This document shows, piece after piece, positions 34,996 to 43,532 of a stretch of 62,514 nucleotides of DNA (positions are counted from its first letter, which is position 1; every line of letters begins with the position of its first letter). This stretch comes from Marinomonas agarivorans (GTDB lineage: Bacteria > Pseudomonadota > Gammaproteobacteria > Pseudomonadales > Marinomonadaceae), in NCBI GenBank assembly GCA_002173415.2, contig NHNK02000018.1:1-62514 (forward strand). The letters are read 5' to 3'. Under the pieces are notes generated by a model that was not told the DNA's origin, ran no database searches, and saw only the letters and a program-made list of their open reading frames with translations. Both the position numbers and the translations under genes were made by a program.

Positions 34996-35142
34996 ATGAT
35001 GAAAGACTTATTAAAACTTTTTGGTGGCTTTGCGATGGGTGGACTAACTGCATTTATGGCAAGTGTTGCCCCCATGATTGTTCCCGCACTTTTAGCTGTT
35101 ATGATTGCTGGTGTCTTGATTGACTCTTTTGCAGATATGTAA
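34996..35142 (+). CDS. Small hydrophobic membrane protein, probably FNR-activated
   Basis: A 48-residue ORF beginning ATG-ATG. TTTAGG is correctly placed ahead of it. The sequence has a charged start (MMKDLLKLF) and two hydrophobic helical stretches (GGFAMGGLTAFMASVAP and MIVPALLAVMIAGVLIDSF). It lies alone between sprT and ttcA, downstream of the FNR box, which argues that it is translated and induced when oxygen is low. I recognise no family. Confidence 0.65.
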   Translation: MMKDLLKLFGGFAMGGLTAFMASVAPMIVPALLAVMIAGVLIDSFADM

Positions 35143-35265
35143 GCTGAAAATATCCTTTTTAAATAATGGTTAACATTTGCTTTCTAAACGTTTCCCTACA
35201 AGTGGGTGCGTTTCTTGCACTGCTATTGTAAAATGCCTCGGTAATTGAATTAGTGCGAACAAATA

Positions 35266-36102
35266 ATGGCTTCAGCTCCCCAAATTAAAGAAAAAACAGA
35301 AAAAAACAAATTGCAAAAACGCTTGCGCCGCTTAACTGGGCAGGCTATTTCCGATTTTAACATGATAGAGGATGGTGATAAGATTATGGTTTGTCTCTCT
35401 GGGGGCAAAGACTCTTATACCATGCTAGAAATTTTACGCAATTTGCAAGCGAGTGCTCCTATCCAATTTGATATTGTTGCTGTCAATTTAGATCAGAAGC
35501 AACCAGGCTTTCCTGAACATGTTCTTCCTGAATATTTAACCTCGATAGGAGTTGATTTTCATATTCTTGAACGAGATACATATAGTATTGTCAAAGAGTT
35601 AGTGCCTGAAGGTAAAACAACTTGTGGTTTATGTTCAAGGCTCCGTCGAGGGTCTTTATATGGCTTTGCAGATGAAATTGGTGCAACAAAGATCGCTTTG
35701 GGACATCACAGAGACGATATTTTAGAGACTTTATTTTTGAATATGTTTTTTGGTGGTAAACTGAAATCTATGCCGCCAAAACTCCTAAGTGATGATGGTC
35801 GACATCTAGTAATTAGGCCATTGGCTTATTGTAAAGAACAAGATATAGAAAAATTTTCAAGGTTACAAAAATACCCTATAATTCCTTGTAATTTGTGCGG
35901 TTCCCAAGAAAATCTACAACGACAAAAAGTAAAAGAAATGTTGAAATCATGGGATAAAGAATACCCAGGTCGAACTGATATCTTATTCACTAGCTTGCAA
36001 AATGTTGTGCCATCTCATTTGGCCGATACGAATTTATTTAACTTTCAAGAATTGTCCAGTCGACCAGATATGATGGACGAATTGAATATTATTTCATTAT
36101 AG
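35266..36102 (+). CDS. ttcA: tRNA 2-thiocytidine synthetase TtcA
   Basis: The 278-residue protein has the PP-loop [26 protein letters not shown] and [19 protein letters not shown], and [26 protein letters not shown]. These Cys pairs bind the 4Fe-4S cluster of TtcA, which adds sulfur to C32 of certain tRNAs. Length is close to the family average. The FNR gene is nearby, as in several gammaproteobacteria. Confidence 0.96.
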   Translation: MASAPQIKEKTEKNKLQKRLRRLTGQAISDFNMIEDGDKIMVCLSGGKDSYTMLEILRNLQASAPIQFDIVAVNLDQKQPGFPEHVLPEYLTSIGVDFHILERDTYSIVKELVPEGKTTCGLCSRLRRGSLYGFADEIGATKIALGHHRDDILETLFLNMFFGGKLKSMPPKLLSDDGRHLVIRPLAYCKEQDIEKFSRLQKYPIIPCNLCGSQENLQRQKVKEMLKSWDKEYPGRTDILFTSLQNVVPSHLADTNLFNFQELSSRPDMMDELNIISL

Positions 36103-36111
36103 GAACGAGTA

Positions 36112-36666
36112 ATGAGTTTTAAGAAAACTTTATGTTGCTTAGCTTTGAGTACTGTTTGCATTACAGCAAATGCTTCTACTGCTTCTGGTTATTTGTCTGA
36201 TGACAGTGCTCAATTTCGTTTGGGGCTGTCACTGGATCCTTTCGTTTTTGAAGGTGGAGCAGTGTATTCGTCTGATGGTGGTCAATCTGCCTTCGGTGGG
36301 GTTTTAATAGAAAGCAAAGCTGAACCTATCGAAATAGGGTTAGGCGTTAGAGCAAGAGTGGTTGATGCTGAACTTGAAGAAGGAGATGATTCAGGTTATT
36401 CCGTTGGTTTTGGCGGCTATTACCGTTTTATTTTCCCTCTAGCAAATCGTTTCAGTATTTATTTGTCTGCGTATTATTATCCCGAACTCTTGTCTTACGA
36501 AAATGTATTAAGGCAGCATGAAACACATGCAAGACTAGAATACTTTGCCACAGAAAATATTAGTGTCTATTTAGGTTATGGCTTGAATGCGATTGATTAT
36601 AAAAACCGTGAAGATACTGTGCGCTTAAATGAAAATGTAAATATTGGTTTTGCTGCTTATTTCTAA
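36112..36666 (+). CDS. YfaZ-family outer-membrane protein
   Basis: The 184-residue protein has a signal peptide (MSFKKTLCCLALSTVCITANA), alternating amphipathic beta-strands and a C-terminal aromatic residue (AAYF) typical for outer-membrane barrels. FRLGLSLDPFVFEGGAVYSSDGGQSAFGG and VGFGGYYRFIFP fit the YfaZ family. It starts ten bases after ttcA. Function of the family is not clear. Confidence 0.75.
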   Translation: MSFKKTLCCLALSTVCITANASTASGYLSDDSAQFRLGLSLDPFVFEGGAVYSSDGGQSAFGGVLIESKAEPIEIGLGVRARVVDAELEEGDDSGYSVGFGGYYRFIFPLANRFSIYLSAYYYPELLSYENVLRQHETHARLEYFATENISVYLGYGLNAIDYKNREDTVRLNENVNIGFAAYF

Positions 36667-36688
36667 AGTATGAATATCTTTTAAGCAT

Positions 36689-36720
36689 AAAAAAAACGAC
36701 ATCCTTATGTCGTTTTTTTT
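36689..36720. terminator. Bidirectional terminator between yfaZ-like gene and apt
   Basis: AACGACAT and ATGTCGTT form the core stem around CCTT, with A/T runs of seven or more at each side. It separates convergent genes. Confidence 0.85.
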
Positions 36721-36748
36721 ATATTTACTTCTAAAAAATGGATTTGCT

Positions 36749-37291
36749 TTATTCACCATCATAAGAGCATAAGCTATAAACTGGAATATTCGCTTCTGTA
36801 ATTCGCTTACTGCCCTTCAAATCTGGTAAATCAATAATAGCGGCGACTTCGTTAATTTCAGCACCTTGTTTTTTTAATAAATTAATGGCAGCAAAGAGAG
36901 TTCCACCTGTTGCGATTAAGTCATCGAATAATAAAACGGTATCTCCTTTCTTTACTGAACCTTGCTGGATTTCAAGTTCTGCTTCTCCGTATTCAAGAGA
37001 ATATTTTTCTGAAATGGTTGCGCCAGGTAGTTTTCCTTTCTTACGAATTAGTATTAGGGGTTTCTGTAGCTCATAAGCAAGAATGGCAGCGATTAAAAAG
37101 CCGCGAGCATCGATACAAGCGATATGAGTAATATTGGCATTTATGTAGCGATGAATGTAGGCATCAACGGCAATTCGTAGCCCTTTGGGGTCTGAAAAAA
37201 TGGGGGTAATATCTCGAAAACTGATACCTTCTTTAGGCCAGTTCTCAACAGTTTTAATTAATGACTTAATATAAGCATCATCATATAGCAT
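36749..37291 (-). CDS. apt: Adenine phosphoribosyltransferase
   Basis: The 180-residue protein has FRDITPIFSDPKGLR, IDARGFLIAA and the PRPP-binding loop VLLFDDLIATGGTLFAA. It makes AMP from adenine and PRPP in purine salvage. Length is normal. It is separated from the upstream fnr by only 13 bases on the same strand and is likely cotranscribed with it. Confidence 0.96.
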   Translation of the reverse strand: MLYDDAYIKSLIKTVENWPKEGISFRDITPIFSDPKGLRIAVDAYIHRYINANITHIACIDARGFLIAAILAYELQKPLILIRKKGKLPGATISEKYSLEYGEAELEIQQGSVKKGDTVLLFDDLIATGGTLFAAINLLKKQGAEINEVAAIIDLPDLKGSKRITEANIPVYSLCSYDGE

Positions 37292-37304
37292 AGTAATTTT
37301 TGCC

Positions 37305-38072
37305 TTACTTTATTGTGTCTTTATTTGGTTGATCATAATCTTTGATCATATTGGCGAGTTTCTGCATTTCTTCTAGGTTGGTAATAGAAATTTCTTTGCC
37401 TTGCGCTGTTATAAACCCTTTTTGCTGAAAGCGTGTCATGACTCGACTCACTGTTTCAATGGCTAAACCTAAGTAATTGCTGATTTCTCCTCGAGACATA
37501 GACAAACGGAATGATACGCTTGAGTAGCCACGTCTCTTGAATCTGGCGCCTAGGTTCATTAAAAGAGAGGCGACTTTTTCATCCGCATTTTTCTTGCCCA
37601 GAAGCACCATCATTTGCTGATCATCACAGATCTTTCTGCTCATTATTTTGAACAGTTGATTTTTTAGAGAGGGGATGTTGTCTGATAACTCTTCTAAGCG
37701 TGCAAACGGAATTTCACAAATGGTAGTTGTTTCTAATGCCTTTGCTGACACAGGATAAATATTTTTATCAATGCCGCTTAAACCTAATAATTCGCTCGGA
37801 CAATAAAACCCTGTAATTTGTTCTTCACCGGAATCAGTAATGTTGAATGTTTTAATTGTTCCAGTTCTTACTGCATAAATAGATTCGAATGTGTCACCTT
37901 GATGAAACAGTACATCGCCTTTTTTAAGCGGTTTTTTTCGTTCAATAATTTGATCTAAACGATCAACATCACTGTTTGCTAAGGAAATTGGTAAACATAG
38001 AGCACTCAAGCTGCAATTTTGGCATTGTGATGTTAATTTATTTTTACTTTTCGTGTTATGGGTCAAAGACAT
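37305..38072 (-). CDS. anr: Anr/FNR-type oxygen-sensing regulator
   Basis: The 255-residue protein has Cys17, Cys20, Cys26 and Cys119, spaced exactly like the cluster ligands of E. coli FNR (20, 23, 29, 122), a CRP-type effector domain, and the DNA-reading helix ISNYLGLAIETVSRVMTRFQ with the FNR signature E-TVSR. Without oxygen the 4Fe-4S dimer binds TTGAT-N4-ATCAA boxes. One box is found at 34934-34947. The cbb3 cluster beside this gene is a common Anr target, although I found no perfect box in front of ccoN. Naming as anr or fnr is interchangeable. Confidence 0.95.
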   Translation of the reverse strand: MSLTHNTKSKNKLTSQCQNCSLSALCLPISLANSDVDRLDQIIERKKPLKKGDVLFHQGDTFESIYAVRTGTIKTFNITDSGEEQITGFYCPSELLGLSGIDKNIYPVSAKALETTTICEIPFARLEELSDNIPSLKNQLFKIMSRKICDDQQMMVLLGKKNADEKVASLLMNLGARFKRRGYSSVSFRLSMSRGEISNYLGLAIETVSRVMTRFQQKGFITAQGKEISITNLEEMQKLANMIKDYDQPNKDTIK

Positions 38073-38113
38073 AACAATTCCTCGGTCTTACTATTTATCC
38101 TTTTGTGACTAAA

Positions 38114-38129
38114 TGATGCGGTCGCATCA
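38114..38129. promoter_or_regulatory. Perfect palindrome upstream of anr
   Basis: TGATGCG-GT-CGCATCA lies 42 bases before the anr start. It is not an FNR box. TTGACT (38165-38170) and TAGGAT on the minus strand give a -35/-10-like pair placing this dyad near or just after the start point, a good site for a repressor. Confidence 0.45.
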
Positions 38130-38177
38130 GACTTTGTCTATAATCCTATGCTTTTGGTATAACAAGTCAACATAAGT

Positions 38178-38876
38178 TTAAAGTGAAATATGCTTGTGAA
38201 ACATTAATAATTTTTCTGTTATGGGTAGGGTCCAGATACCGTAAAAAATCATAAAACCCCCACTAACAACGTTCAGTCTTAGCTTGTTCCAGATATTTTT
38301 TAGGTTGAACGTAGCCAATCCTATAGCCAGCATTGCTGGTAATGTTCCCAAGCCAAAAGCAATCATCAGATAAATAGCCTCGACTAGATTTGTACTAGTA
38401 GATGAAATCCACAGTAAGCTTGAATATACCAACCCACATGGTAACCAGCCCCAAATAAAACCGGCTATAAAAGCATGACTTGTACGTTTAATAGGTAAAA
38501 TGCCTTTGGCTTTTTTGGATACTAATCTCCATACCAATGTGCCAATTTTTTCTAGATAGAGAATGAGGGAAGAAAGCCCTAATAAGTAAAGCCCCATCAA
38601 TATTAAAATAGTTCCTGCTATCGTCCTTAAAACATAACCGAACATTTGGTAGCTTTCATGAAATAATTGAAGGAAGAAGGTTAGTAACATAGCTAAACAT
38701 ATGTAAGAGCCCACTCTGCCTAAATGGTAAAGCAATTGAATGACGAATGCTTTGGTCTGACTCTTAGTGTTTGTGTTAAATGATAAAGCACTGATAATGC
38801 CACCACACATGCCAAAACAATGTCCTGCGCCAGCTAAACCAATAAGAAATGCAGTTAATATATCGGTATTTAGCAT
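38178..38876 (-). CDS. TauE/SafE (DsbD-like) membrane protein linked to cbb3 oxidase assembly
   Basis: The 232-residue protein has six or so membrane helices and the paired motifs GAGHCFGMCGG near the N-terminus and WGWLPCGLVYS in the middle, as in the sulfite-exporter TauE/SafE-like group regularly found beside ccoS. ATG 38876 is one base after the ccoS stop codon, with AAGAG inside ccoS as the ribosome binding site, so the genes are translationally coupled. Function may involve copper or thiol handling for oxidase maturation (inference). TTG 38900 is a weaker alternative start. Confidence 0.8.
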   Translation of the reverse strand: MLNTDILTAFLIGLAGAGHCFGMCGGIISALSFNTNTKSQTKAFVIQLLYHLGRVGSYICLAMLLTFFLQLFHESYQMFGYVLRTIAGTILILMGLYLLGLSSLILYLEKIGTLVWRLVSKKAKGILPIKRTSHAFIAGFIWGWLPCGLVYSSLLWISSTSTNLVEAIYLMIAFGLGTLPAMLAIGLATFNLKNIWNKLRLNVVSGGFMIFYGIWTLPITEKLLMFHKHISL

Positions 38877-38877
38877 G

Positions 38878-39027
38878 TTACTCTTTATCGTCGTCTTCAA
38901 ACAAAATACGCTGTCCTTCTCTATCTAGGTCATCAAATTGATCCTTGCGAACAGCCCAAACAAATAAACCGATACCGATAAAGACAAATAAACCTGCGAG
39001 AGGTACAAGTAGATATAAGCTTTCCAC
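38878..39027 (-). CDS. ccoS: Cytochrome cbb3 oxidase maturation protein CcoS
   Basis: A 49-residue protein not easily found by length filters. It starts at GTG 39027 with GGAG eight bases before it. The sequence MESLYLLVPLAGLFVFIGIGLFVWAV is one membrane helix, followed by KDQFDDLDREGQRILFED, the diagnostic CcoS tail (QFDDL and RILF). CcoS is needed for copper and heme insertion into CcoN in Rhodobacter. It comes after ccoI by 21 bases, in the canonical GHIS order. Confidence 0.93.
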   Translation of the reverse strand: MESLYLLVPLAGLFVFIGIGLFVWAVRKDQFDDLDREGQRILFEDDDKE

Positions 39028-39048
39028 GTTATGTACTCCAATTTAAAG

Positions 39049-41451
39049 CTAGTAAGACAATCTATTGGCATTGAGTACGACCATCAATGAACTTAATGCC
39101 ATACCTATAGCCGCCGCCCAAGGCGGCACAAAACCAAATACTGCAGCAGGTAGCATAATTAAGTTGTATGTGGCCGCCCAGAATAAATTTTGCTTAATAA
39201 TTTTTTTGCATTTTATGGCAATTTTTATGGCGTCATTAATACTATTAATGTTGTTATTTAATAAGATTGCATCTGCATGTGTTTTTGCTAAATCGGAACT
39301 GGCAGCCATCGCAATAGATGTATTTGCACCTGCTAAGGTTGGAACATCATTCAAACCGTCTCCAATCATGACAGTATGTTTTTTATCTTGCTGAGTATTG
39401 ATCCAAGACCATTTTTCCTCTGGTGTCATTTCGGTTAGGAAGTGATCAAAATCATTTGGTTGTAAAATACTTTTCGCTGAAGTTTCAGTGTCCCCCGAAA
39501 GTAGGCTAACGGTAAATTTATGTTGACGTAATGTTTGTATCGTTTCTTGAACTTTATCTCTTAGTCGATCTTGTAATTGAATGGTTGCAATAATCCCTTC
39601 TTTTGCTGATGCAAGATAAAGCGTTAAACCATTACTAGATTCATTCGCTTCTATTAACTGCTTTTTATTGAAAAGGTTAGTGGAAACATCTGTAACAAAA
39701 TTTAAATTGCCAAGTTTGTATATAGAGCCATTGATGCAACCCTCAACGCCAGAGCCAACCTGATTTTTGATATCATGGGCTTTAAGATCACTAATAAAAG
39801 GGTGAAAGGTTTGGGCAATAGGGTGAATAGACTCTGCTTCTAAAGCGGCACAAATTGCTAGACTTTTCTCTTTTTCATTGCTGTCAATACTGACGATATC
39901 AAATTGGCCATAAGTCAGTGTTCCTGTTTTATCAAAAACAAGGTGTTTCGACTTGGCCAGTGATTCTATCACATGGCCGCGAGTTACTAGTAAACCAACT
40001 TTTTTAAGTTTGTTTGTTGCTGTTGTTAAAGCAACAGGGGTTGCAAGAGACAGGGCGCAAGGGCAGGTCACAACAAGAACACTTACCATTATCCAATAGG
40101 CCTCATTTGAGCCTGTAAGTGACCAACCCAAATACGTAAAAGACGCGGCGAATAAGACGCAAATCACAAAGTAATGCGCAATCTTATTGGCAATTAATGC
40201 TATTTTAGGTTTTTCACTTAGCGCTCTCTCGGTGAGTCTCTCAATGGCTGCGGCACGAGTTTGCTTGCCAATAGCGGTTACTTTTATATCAAGCATCTGC
40301 TCTATATTGGTGGTAAAAGCAATAAGTTGAGAGCCTACAGTTTTATGAATAGGAGCATATTCGCCTGTTAACGTGGACTCATCAACACTCGACTCGCCTT
40401 TTATAATAATGCCATCAGTGGGGATAGTTTCACCGGGTAATACTCTGATTAGGTCGCCTACTTTGATTTTGCCTATGGGCATTAATTGGGCTGTGCCATC
40501 AGGGTTTATACGAGTAACGCTAGTAAGTTCCTGTCGGTGCTTATTATCTAATGTGCTTTTATGTCTAGCTGTTTCTTCAAGAAAACGCCCAAGTAATAGA
40601 AAGAATGCAAACATGGTTACTGAGTCAAAATACACATGACCGCTATGGGTGAATAGTGCATAAACACTTGAGATATACGCTAATCCAATGCCAAGGGATA
40701 CAGGCAAATCCATGGTGAAATATTGTGTTTTTATATCTCGAATAGCAGATTTAAAAAAAGGTGCTGCCGAGTAGAATACGACAGGTGTGGCAAAAATAAA
40801 GCTTGACCAACGTAATAAGGCTTTGAGGCCTTCATCTATACCTTGTATTTCGCCCGCGTAAATCGCTATTGCGCTCATCATGACTTGCATCATTCCAACG
40901 CCAGCAATGCCTAGTCGAACAATTGATGTTTTCCGTGCTTGTTGCTGATTAATATCCAACTCATCTGCTCGATAAGGCGCGGCCTCATAACCAAGCATTT
41001 CAATTTCTTGACCAATCTGCGTTAAGGTTACTTCTTCGGGTTGCCAGAGTAGTGTGGCAATAGAACTACTAAGATTAATGTGAATCGATTTGACACCTTT
41101 AATTTGTTCTAATTTTTTTTCAATCAGCCAAGCGCAGGCAGCACATGTCATGCCTCTTATAGAAAGCTGAATTTGGTGGTTCTTATCGTCATCAATGAAT
41201 ACATAAAGTGGATAAATTTCTTCATCCTGAATCAGTTCGAAGTTTGTTCTGCTTGTATTTCTATTGGAAGGGTTTTCCGCCAGCTTTGTTCTATGATTGT
41301 AATAACTGGTGAGATCGGCGCCACGGATAAACTCAGCGATGGCATGACAGCCATAACAACAGAAGAACGCTGTTTCTCCTTCAACTTGACTTGTGATATT
41401 CAAGTTTTTGGGGATAGGATCTCCGCAATGAAAGCAAGGTGTTTTTGACAT
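39049..41451 (-). CDS. ccoI: Copper-transporting P1B-type ATPase CcoI
   Basis: The 800-residue protein has an N-terminal Cys-rich zone (CFHCGDPIP and CCYGCHAIAEFI), a heavy-metal-associated domain with GMTCAAC, membrane segments including CPCALS in the metal-site helix, the phosphorylation motif DKTGTLT, TGES-equivalent LTGEYAPIHK and GDGLNDVP. This layout, and the gene position, identify CcoI/FixI rather than CopA. It supplies copper for the CcoN active site from the inner membrane. Confidence 0.95.
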   Translation of the reverse strand: MSKTPCFHCGDPIPKNLNITSQVEGETAFFCCYGCHAIAEFIRGADLTSYYNHRTKLAENPSNRNTSRTNFELIQDEEIYPLYVFIDDDKNHQIQLSIRGMTCAACAWLIEKKLEQIKGVKSIHINLSSSIATLLWQPEEVTLTQIGQEIEMLGYEAAPYRADELDINQQQARKTSIVRLGIAGVGMMQVMMSAIAIYAGEIQGIDEGLKALLRWSSFIFATPVVFYSAAPFFKSAIRDIKTQYFTMDLPVSLGIGLAYISSVYALFTHSGHVYFDSVTMFAFFLLLGRFLEETARHKSTLDNKHRQELTSVTRINPDGTAQLMPIGKIKVGDLIRVLPGETIPTDGIIIKGESSVDESTLTGEYAPIHKTVGSQLIAFTTNIEQMLDIKVTAIGKQTRAAAIERLTERALSEKPKIALIANKIAHYFVICVLFAASFTYLGWSLTGSNEAYWIMVSVLVVTCPCALSLATPVALTTATNKLKKVGLLVTRGHVIESLAKSKHLVFDKTGTLTYGQFDIVSIDSNEKEKSLAICAALEAESIHPIAQTFHPFISDLKAHDIKNQVGSGVEGCINGSIYKLGNLNFVTDVSTNLFNKKQLIEANESSNGLTLYLASAKEGIIATIQLQDRLRDKVQETIQTLRQHKFTVSLLSGDTETSAKSILQPNDFDHFLTEMTPEEKWSWINTQQDKKHTVMIGDGLNDVPTLAGANTSIAMAASSDLAKTHADAILLNNNINSINDAIKIAIKCKKIIKQNLFWAATYNLIMLPAAVFGFVPPWAAAIGMALSSLMVVLNANRLSY

Positions 41452-41476
41452 AGACTACTTATAAAGTCAAAGATGA

Positions 41477-41953
41477 TTAAAACGAAAAACGGGCTGAGTT
41501 TACTTTGGCCATATCTAGTCGAGCGCTAACTTGCCAACCTTGCTCCGAGTCAAGATACAAACTCCAAATGCCTTGTAAGGTTTTATTTAACTGCCCTCTG
41601 TATTCATTTTCTGCAATGCGATTCAGAGTTAAAGAAAAGTCTTTATTGGCAATTGCTGAATGAACAAAACTAAGCTCTAAAATACTAGCCTGTGTATTTT
41701 GAGTTGTTAAAATGATTTCCCCAGTTAGGTTGTCAATAAGTACTTCTGCTGCAACTGATAACTCTTTTGCTTTTTGTCTTTTATCCAATACCTTATTAAT
41801 ACCCAGACCTTCCTTATAGTAATTTTCTTTCACTAAATCATTGGGAGACTGAAGTGCTAATGAGATTTGGATAACCGCAACAAAAACGGAACTCATAGGG
41901 ATGGCAATGACAAACCAAGGCCAGAATTGTTTATACCAAGGAGAGGGCTTCAT
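41477..41953 (-). CDS. ccoH: CcoH/FixH assembly protein
   Basis: The 158-residue protein has one N-terminal membrane helix (WPWFVIAIPMSSVFVAVIQISLAL) followed by a periplasmic domain, with SPNDLVKENYYKEGLGINKVLDKRQKAKEL as the FixH signature. CcoH stabilises the cbb3 complex during assembly. It lies between ccoG and ccoI, as in most gammaproteobacteria. Confidence 0.9.
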   Translation of the reverse strand: MKPSPWYKQFWPWFVIAIPMSSVFVAVIQISLALQSPNDLVKENYYKEGLGINKVLDKRQKAKELSVAAEVLIDNLTGEIILTTQNTQASILELSFVHSAIANKDFSLTLNRIAENEYRGQLNKTLQGIWSLYLDSEQGWQVSARLDMAKVNSARFSF

Positions 41954-42012
41954 TATTTGTTATAACTCCAAAAATAAAGCGCCAATCAAAATTGATATGG
42001 CACTTTTGTTAA

Positions 42013-43428
42013 TTATTTGTTGACCGGACCAAGAAAACGACTCTCTGTGGTTTTGCTCGCTTCGTAATTAGGGTCAAGTGATTTAACGGTGAAAGCAATC
42101 GTATTTTTCTGTTGTTCTAAAATATGAGGTGGTACCTGAACAGATAAAGGAATCGAGCGCACTTCACCAGAATATACAGTGATTTTTTTACGACCAATGA
42201 CTTTAATGTTATCTAGCCCCGTCACTTCTAAATCGAAGACATGATCTGCTTGATCCATATTCATTACTTTAATTGTGTAAATGTTTTCAATCATGCCGCT
42301 AGGAGTGACATTATATAATCGATTTCTGTCTTTTAATACATCCAAACCGAGTGGCTCTCTATCCGTTGCAACAAAGGCGAAAACGCCAATCATAGCAACT
42401 AAGGCAATTGCATAGCCAATAGCTTTAGGTCGCAAAATACTACTTTTTTTACCTTCGAGCTGGTTTTCTGTTGTATAACGAATCAAGCCTTTTTCGTAGT
42501 TCATTTTTTCCATAATGGAGTCGCATGCGTCAATACATAAAGCGCAACCGATACATTGAGCCTGTAATCCATCACGTATATCAATACCCGCAGGACAAAC
42601 ATGCACACATTGGTTGCAGTCGATGCAATCACCTAAATTTAAGGCTTGTAAATCGGCTTTTCTATTACGTTTACCTCTGTTTTCACCACGAGCTGCATCA
42701 TAAGAAATAATAAGAGTGTTGTCGTCGAACATGACCGATTGAAAACGAGCGTATGGACACATGTATGCACATACTTGCTCTCTCATCCACCCAGCAAATA
42801 AATATGTAGCGCCAGTGAAGAAGGCAATCCAAAAGTACGCCCACGGATGAGCTTCCAGCATAATAAAATCAAAAGCTAACTCTCTTACTGGCGTGAAATA
42901 GCTTACAAATGTAAAACCGGTTAAAGCTGCAAATAAGACCCATAAAGTATGTTTGGCAAACTTTCTCCAAAACTTTGCTTTGTTCATAGGTTGCTTATCA
43001 AGTTGTATGCGCTGATTTCTATTTCCTTCTGTCTTTTCTTCAATCCACATAAAAATTAGAGTCCAGACCGTTTGGGGGCAGGTATAGCCGCACCAAACCC
43101 GCCCAAATAGGGTGGTCATTAAAAAAAGAGCGAATGCGGAAATAATTAATAGCCAAGCAAGCAATACAAAGTCTTGAGGCCAATAGGTAACAGAAAAAAT
43201 ATGAAACTGACGGCTGGGTAAATCAAAAAAGACGGCTTGTCTATCGCCCAAATTAATCCAAGGGGTTAAGAAATAACCTAGCATTAATACCCAAATGATT
43301 TTTGTGCGTAATGATTGAAAAAAACCCTTTATTCTACGGGTGTATATTTTAGTTCTCTTTTGGTAGAGGTCGTATTCGATAAGGTCATCATCAATATTTT
43401 TTAATGGAATTTGTGGAGAGTCGCTCAT
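42013..43428 (-). CDS. ccoG: CcoG, membrane 4Fe-4S copper reductase for cbb3 assembly
   Basis: The 471-residue protein has several membrane helices, GRVWCGYTCPQTVWT, CAYMCPYARFQSVMFD, and two ferredoxin-like clusters in the middle (CIDCNQCVHVCPAGIDIRDG and CIGCALCIDACDSIMEKM). A C-terminal Ig-like domain (VPPHILEQQKNTIAFTV) follows. CcoG reduces Cu(II) in the cytoplasm or membrane interface for delivery to CcoN. It is separated from ccoP by about 104 bases that hold a stem-loop, so it may be a second transcription unit. Confidence 0.95.
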   Translation of the reverse strand: MSDSPQIPLKNIDDDLIEYDLYQKRTKIYTRRIKGFFQSLRTKIIWVLMLGYFLTPWINLGDRQAVFFDLPSRQFHIFSVTYWPQDFVLLAWLLIISAFALFLMTTLFGRVWCGYTCPQTVWTLIFMWIEEKTEGNRNQRIQLDKQPMNKAKFWRKFAKHTLWVLFAALTGFTFVSYFTPVRELAFDFIMLEAHPWAYFWIAFFTGATYLFAGWMREQVCAYMCPYARFQSVMFDDNTLIISYDAARGENRGKRNRKADLQALNLGDCIDCNQCVHVCPAGIDIRDGLQAQCIGCALCIDACDSIMEKMNYEKGLIRYTTENQLEGKKSSILRPKAIGYAIALVAMIGVFAFVATDREPLGLDVLKDRNRLYNVTPSGMIENIYTIKVMNMDQADHVFDLEVTGLDNIKVIGRKKITVYSGEVRSIPLSVQVPPHILEQQKNTIAFTVKSLDPNYEASKTTESRFLGPVNK

Positions 43429-43499
43429 ACATTTTTCCTGTTAAAGCTGAGGCAATAAAATAAGGATGCAGAGATGGTAACAAAAAATAGAGAAGGAGG

Positions 43500-43520
43500 A
43501 GTGTGACATGGTGTCACACT
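43500..43520. repeat. Stem-loop between ccoP and ccoG
   Basis: AGTGTGACA and TGTCACACT are perfect 9-bp arms around TGG. There is no T-tract, so it looks more like an mRNA 3' stabiliser or attenuator separating ccoNOQP from ccoGHIS than a full terminator. Confidence 0.6.
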
Positions 43521-43532
43521 CTGAAGGCTTGT

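Noticed and set aside
41983-41999. ATCAAAATTGAT between ccoG and ccoH as FNR site
   Set aside because: The half-sites are in the inverted order relative to the FNR consensus and too close together.
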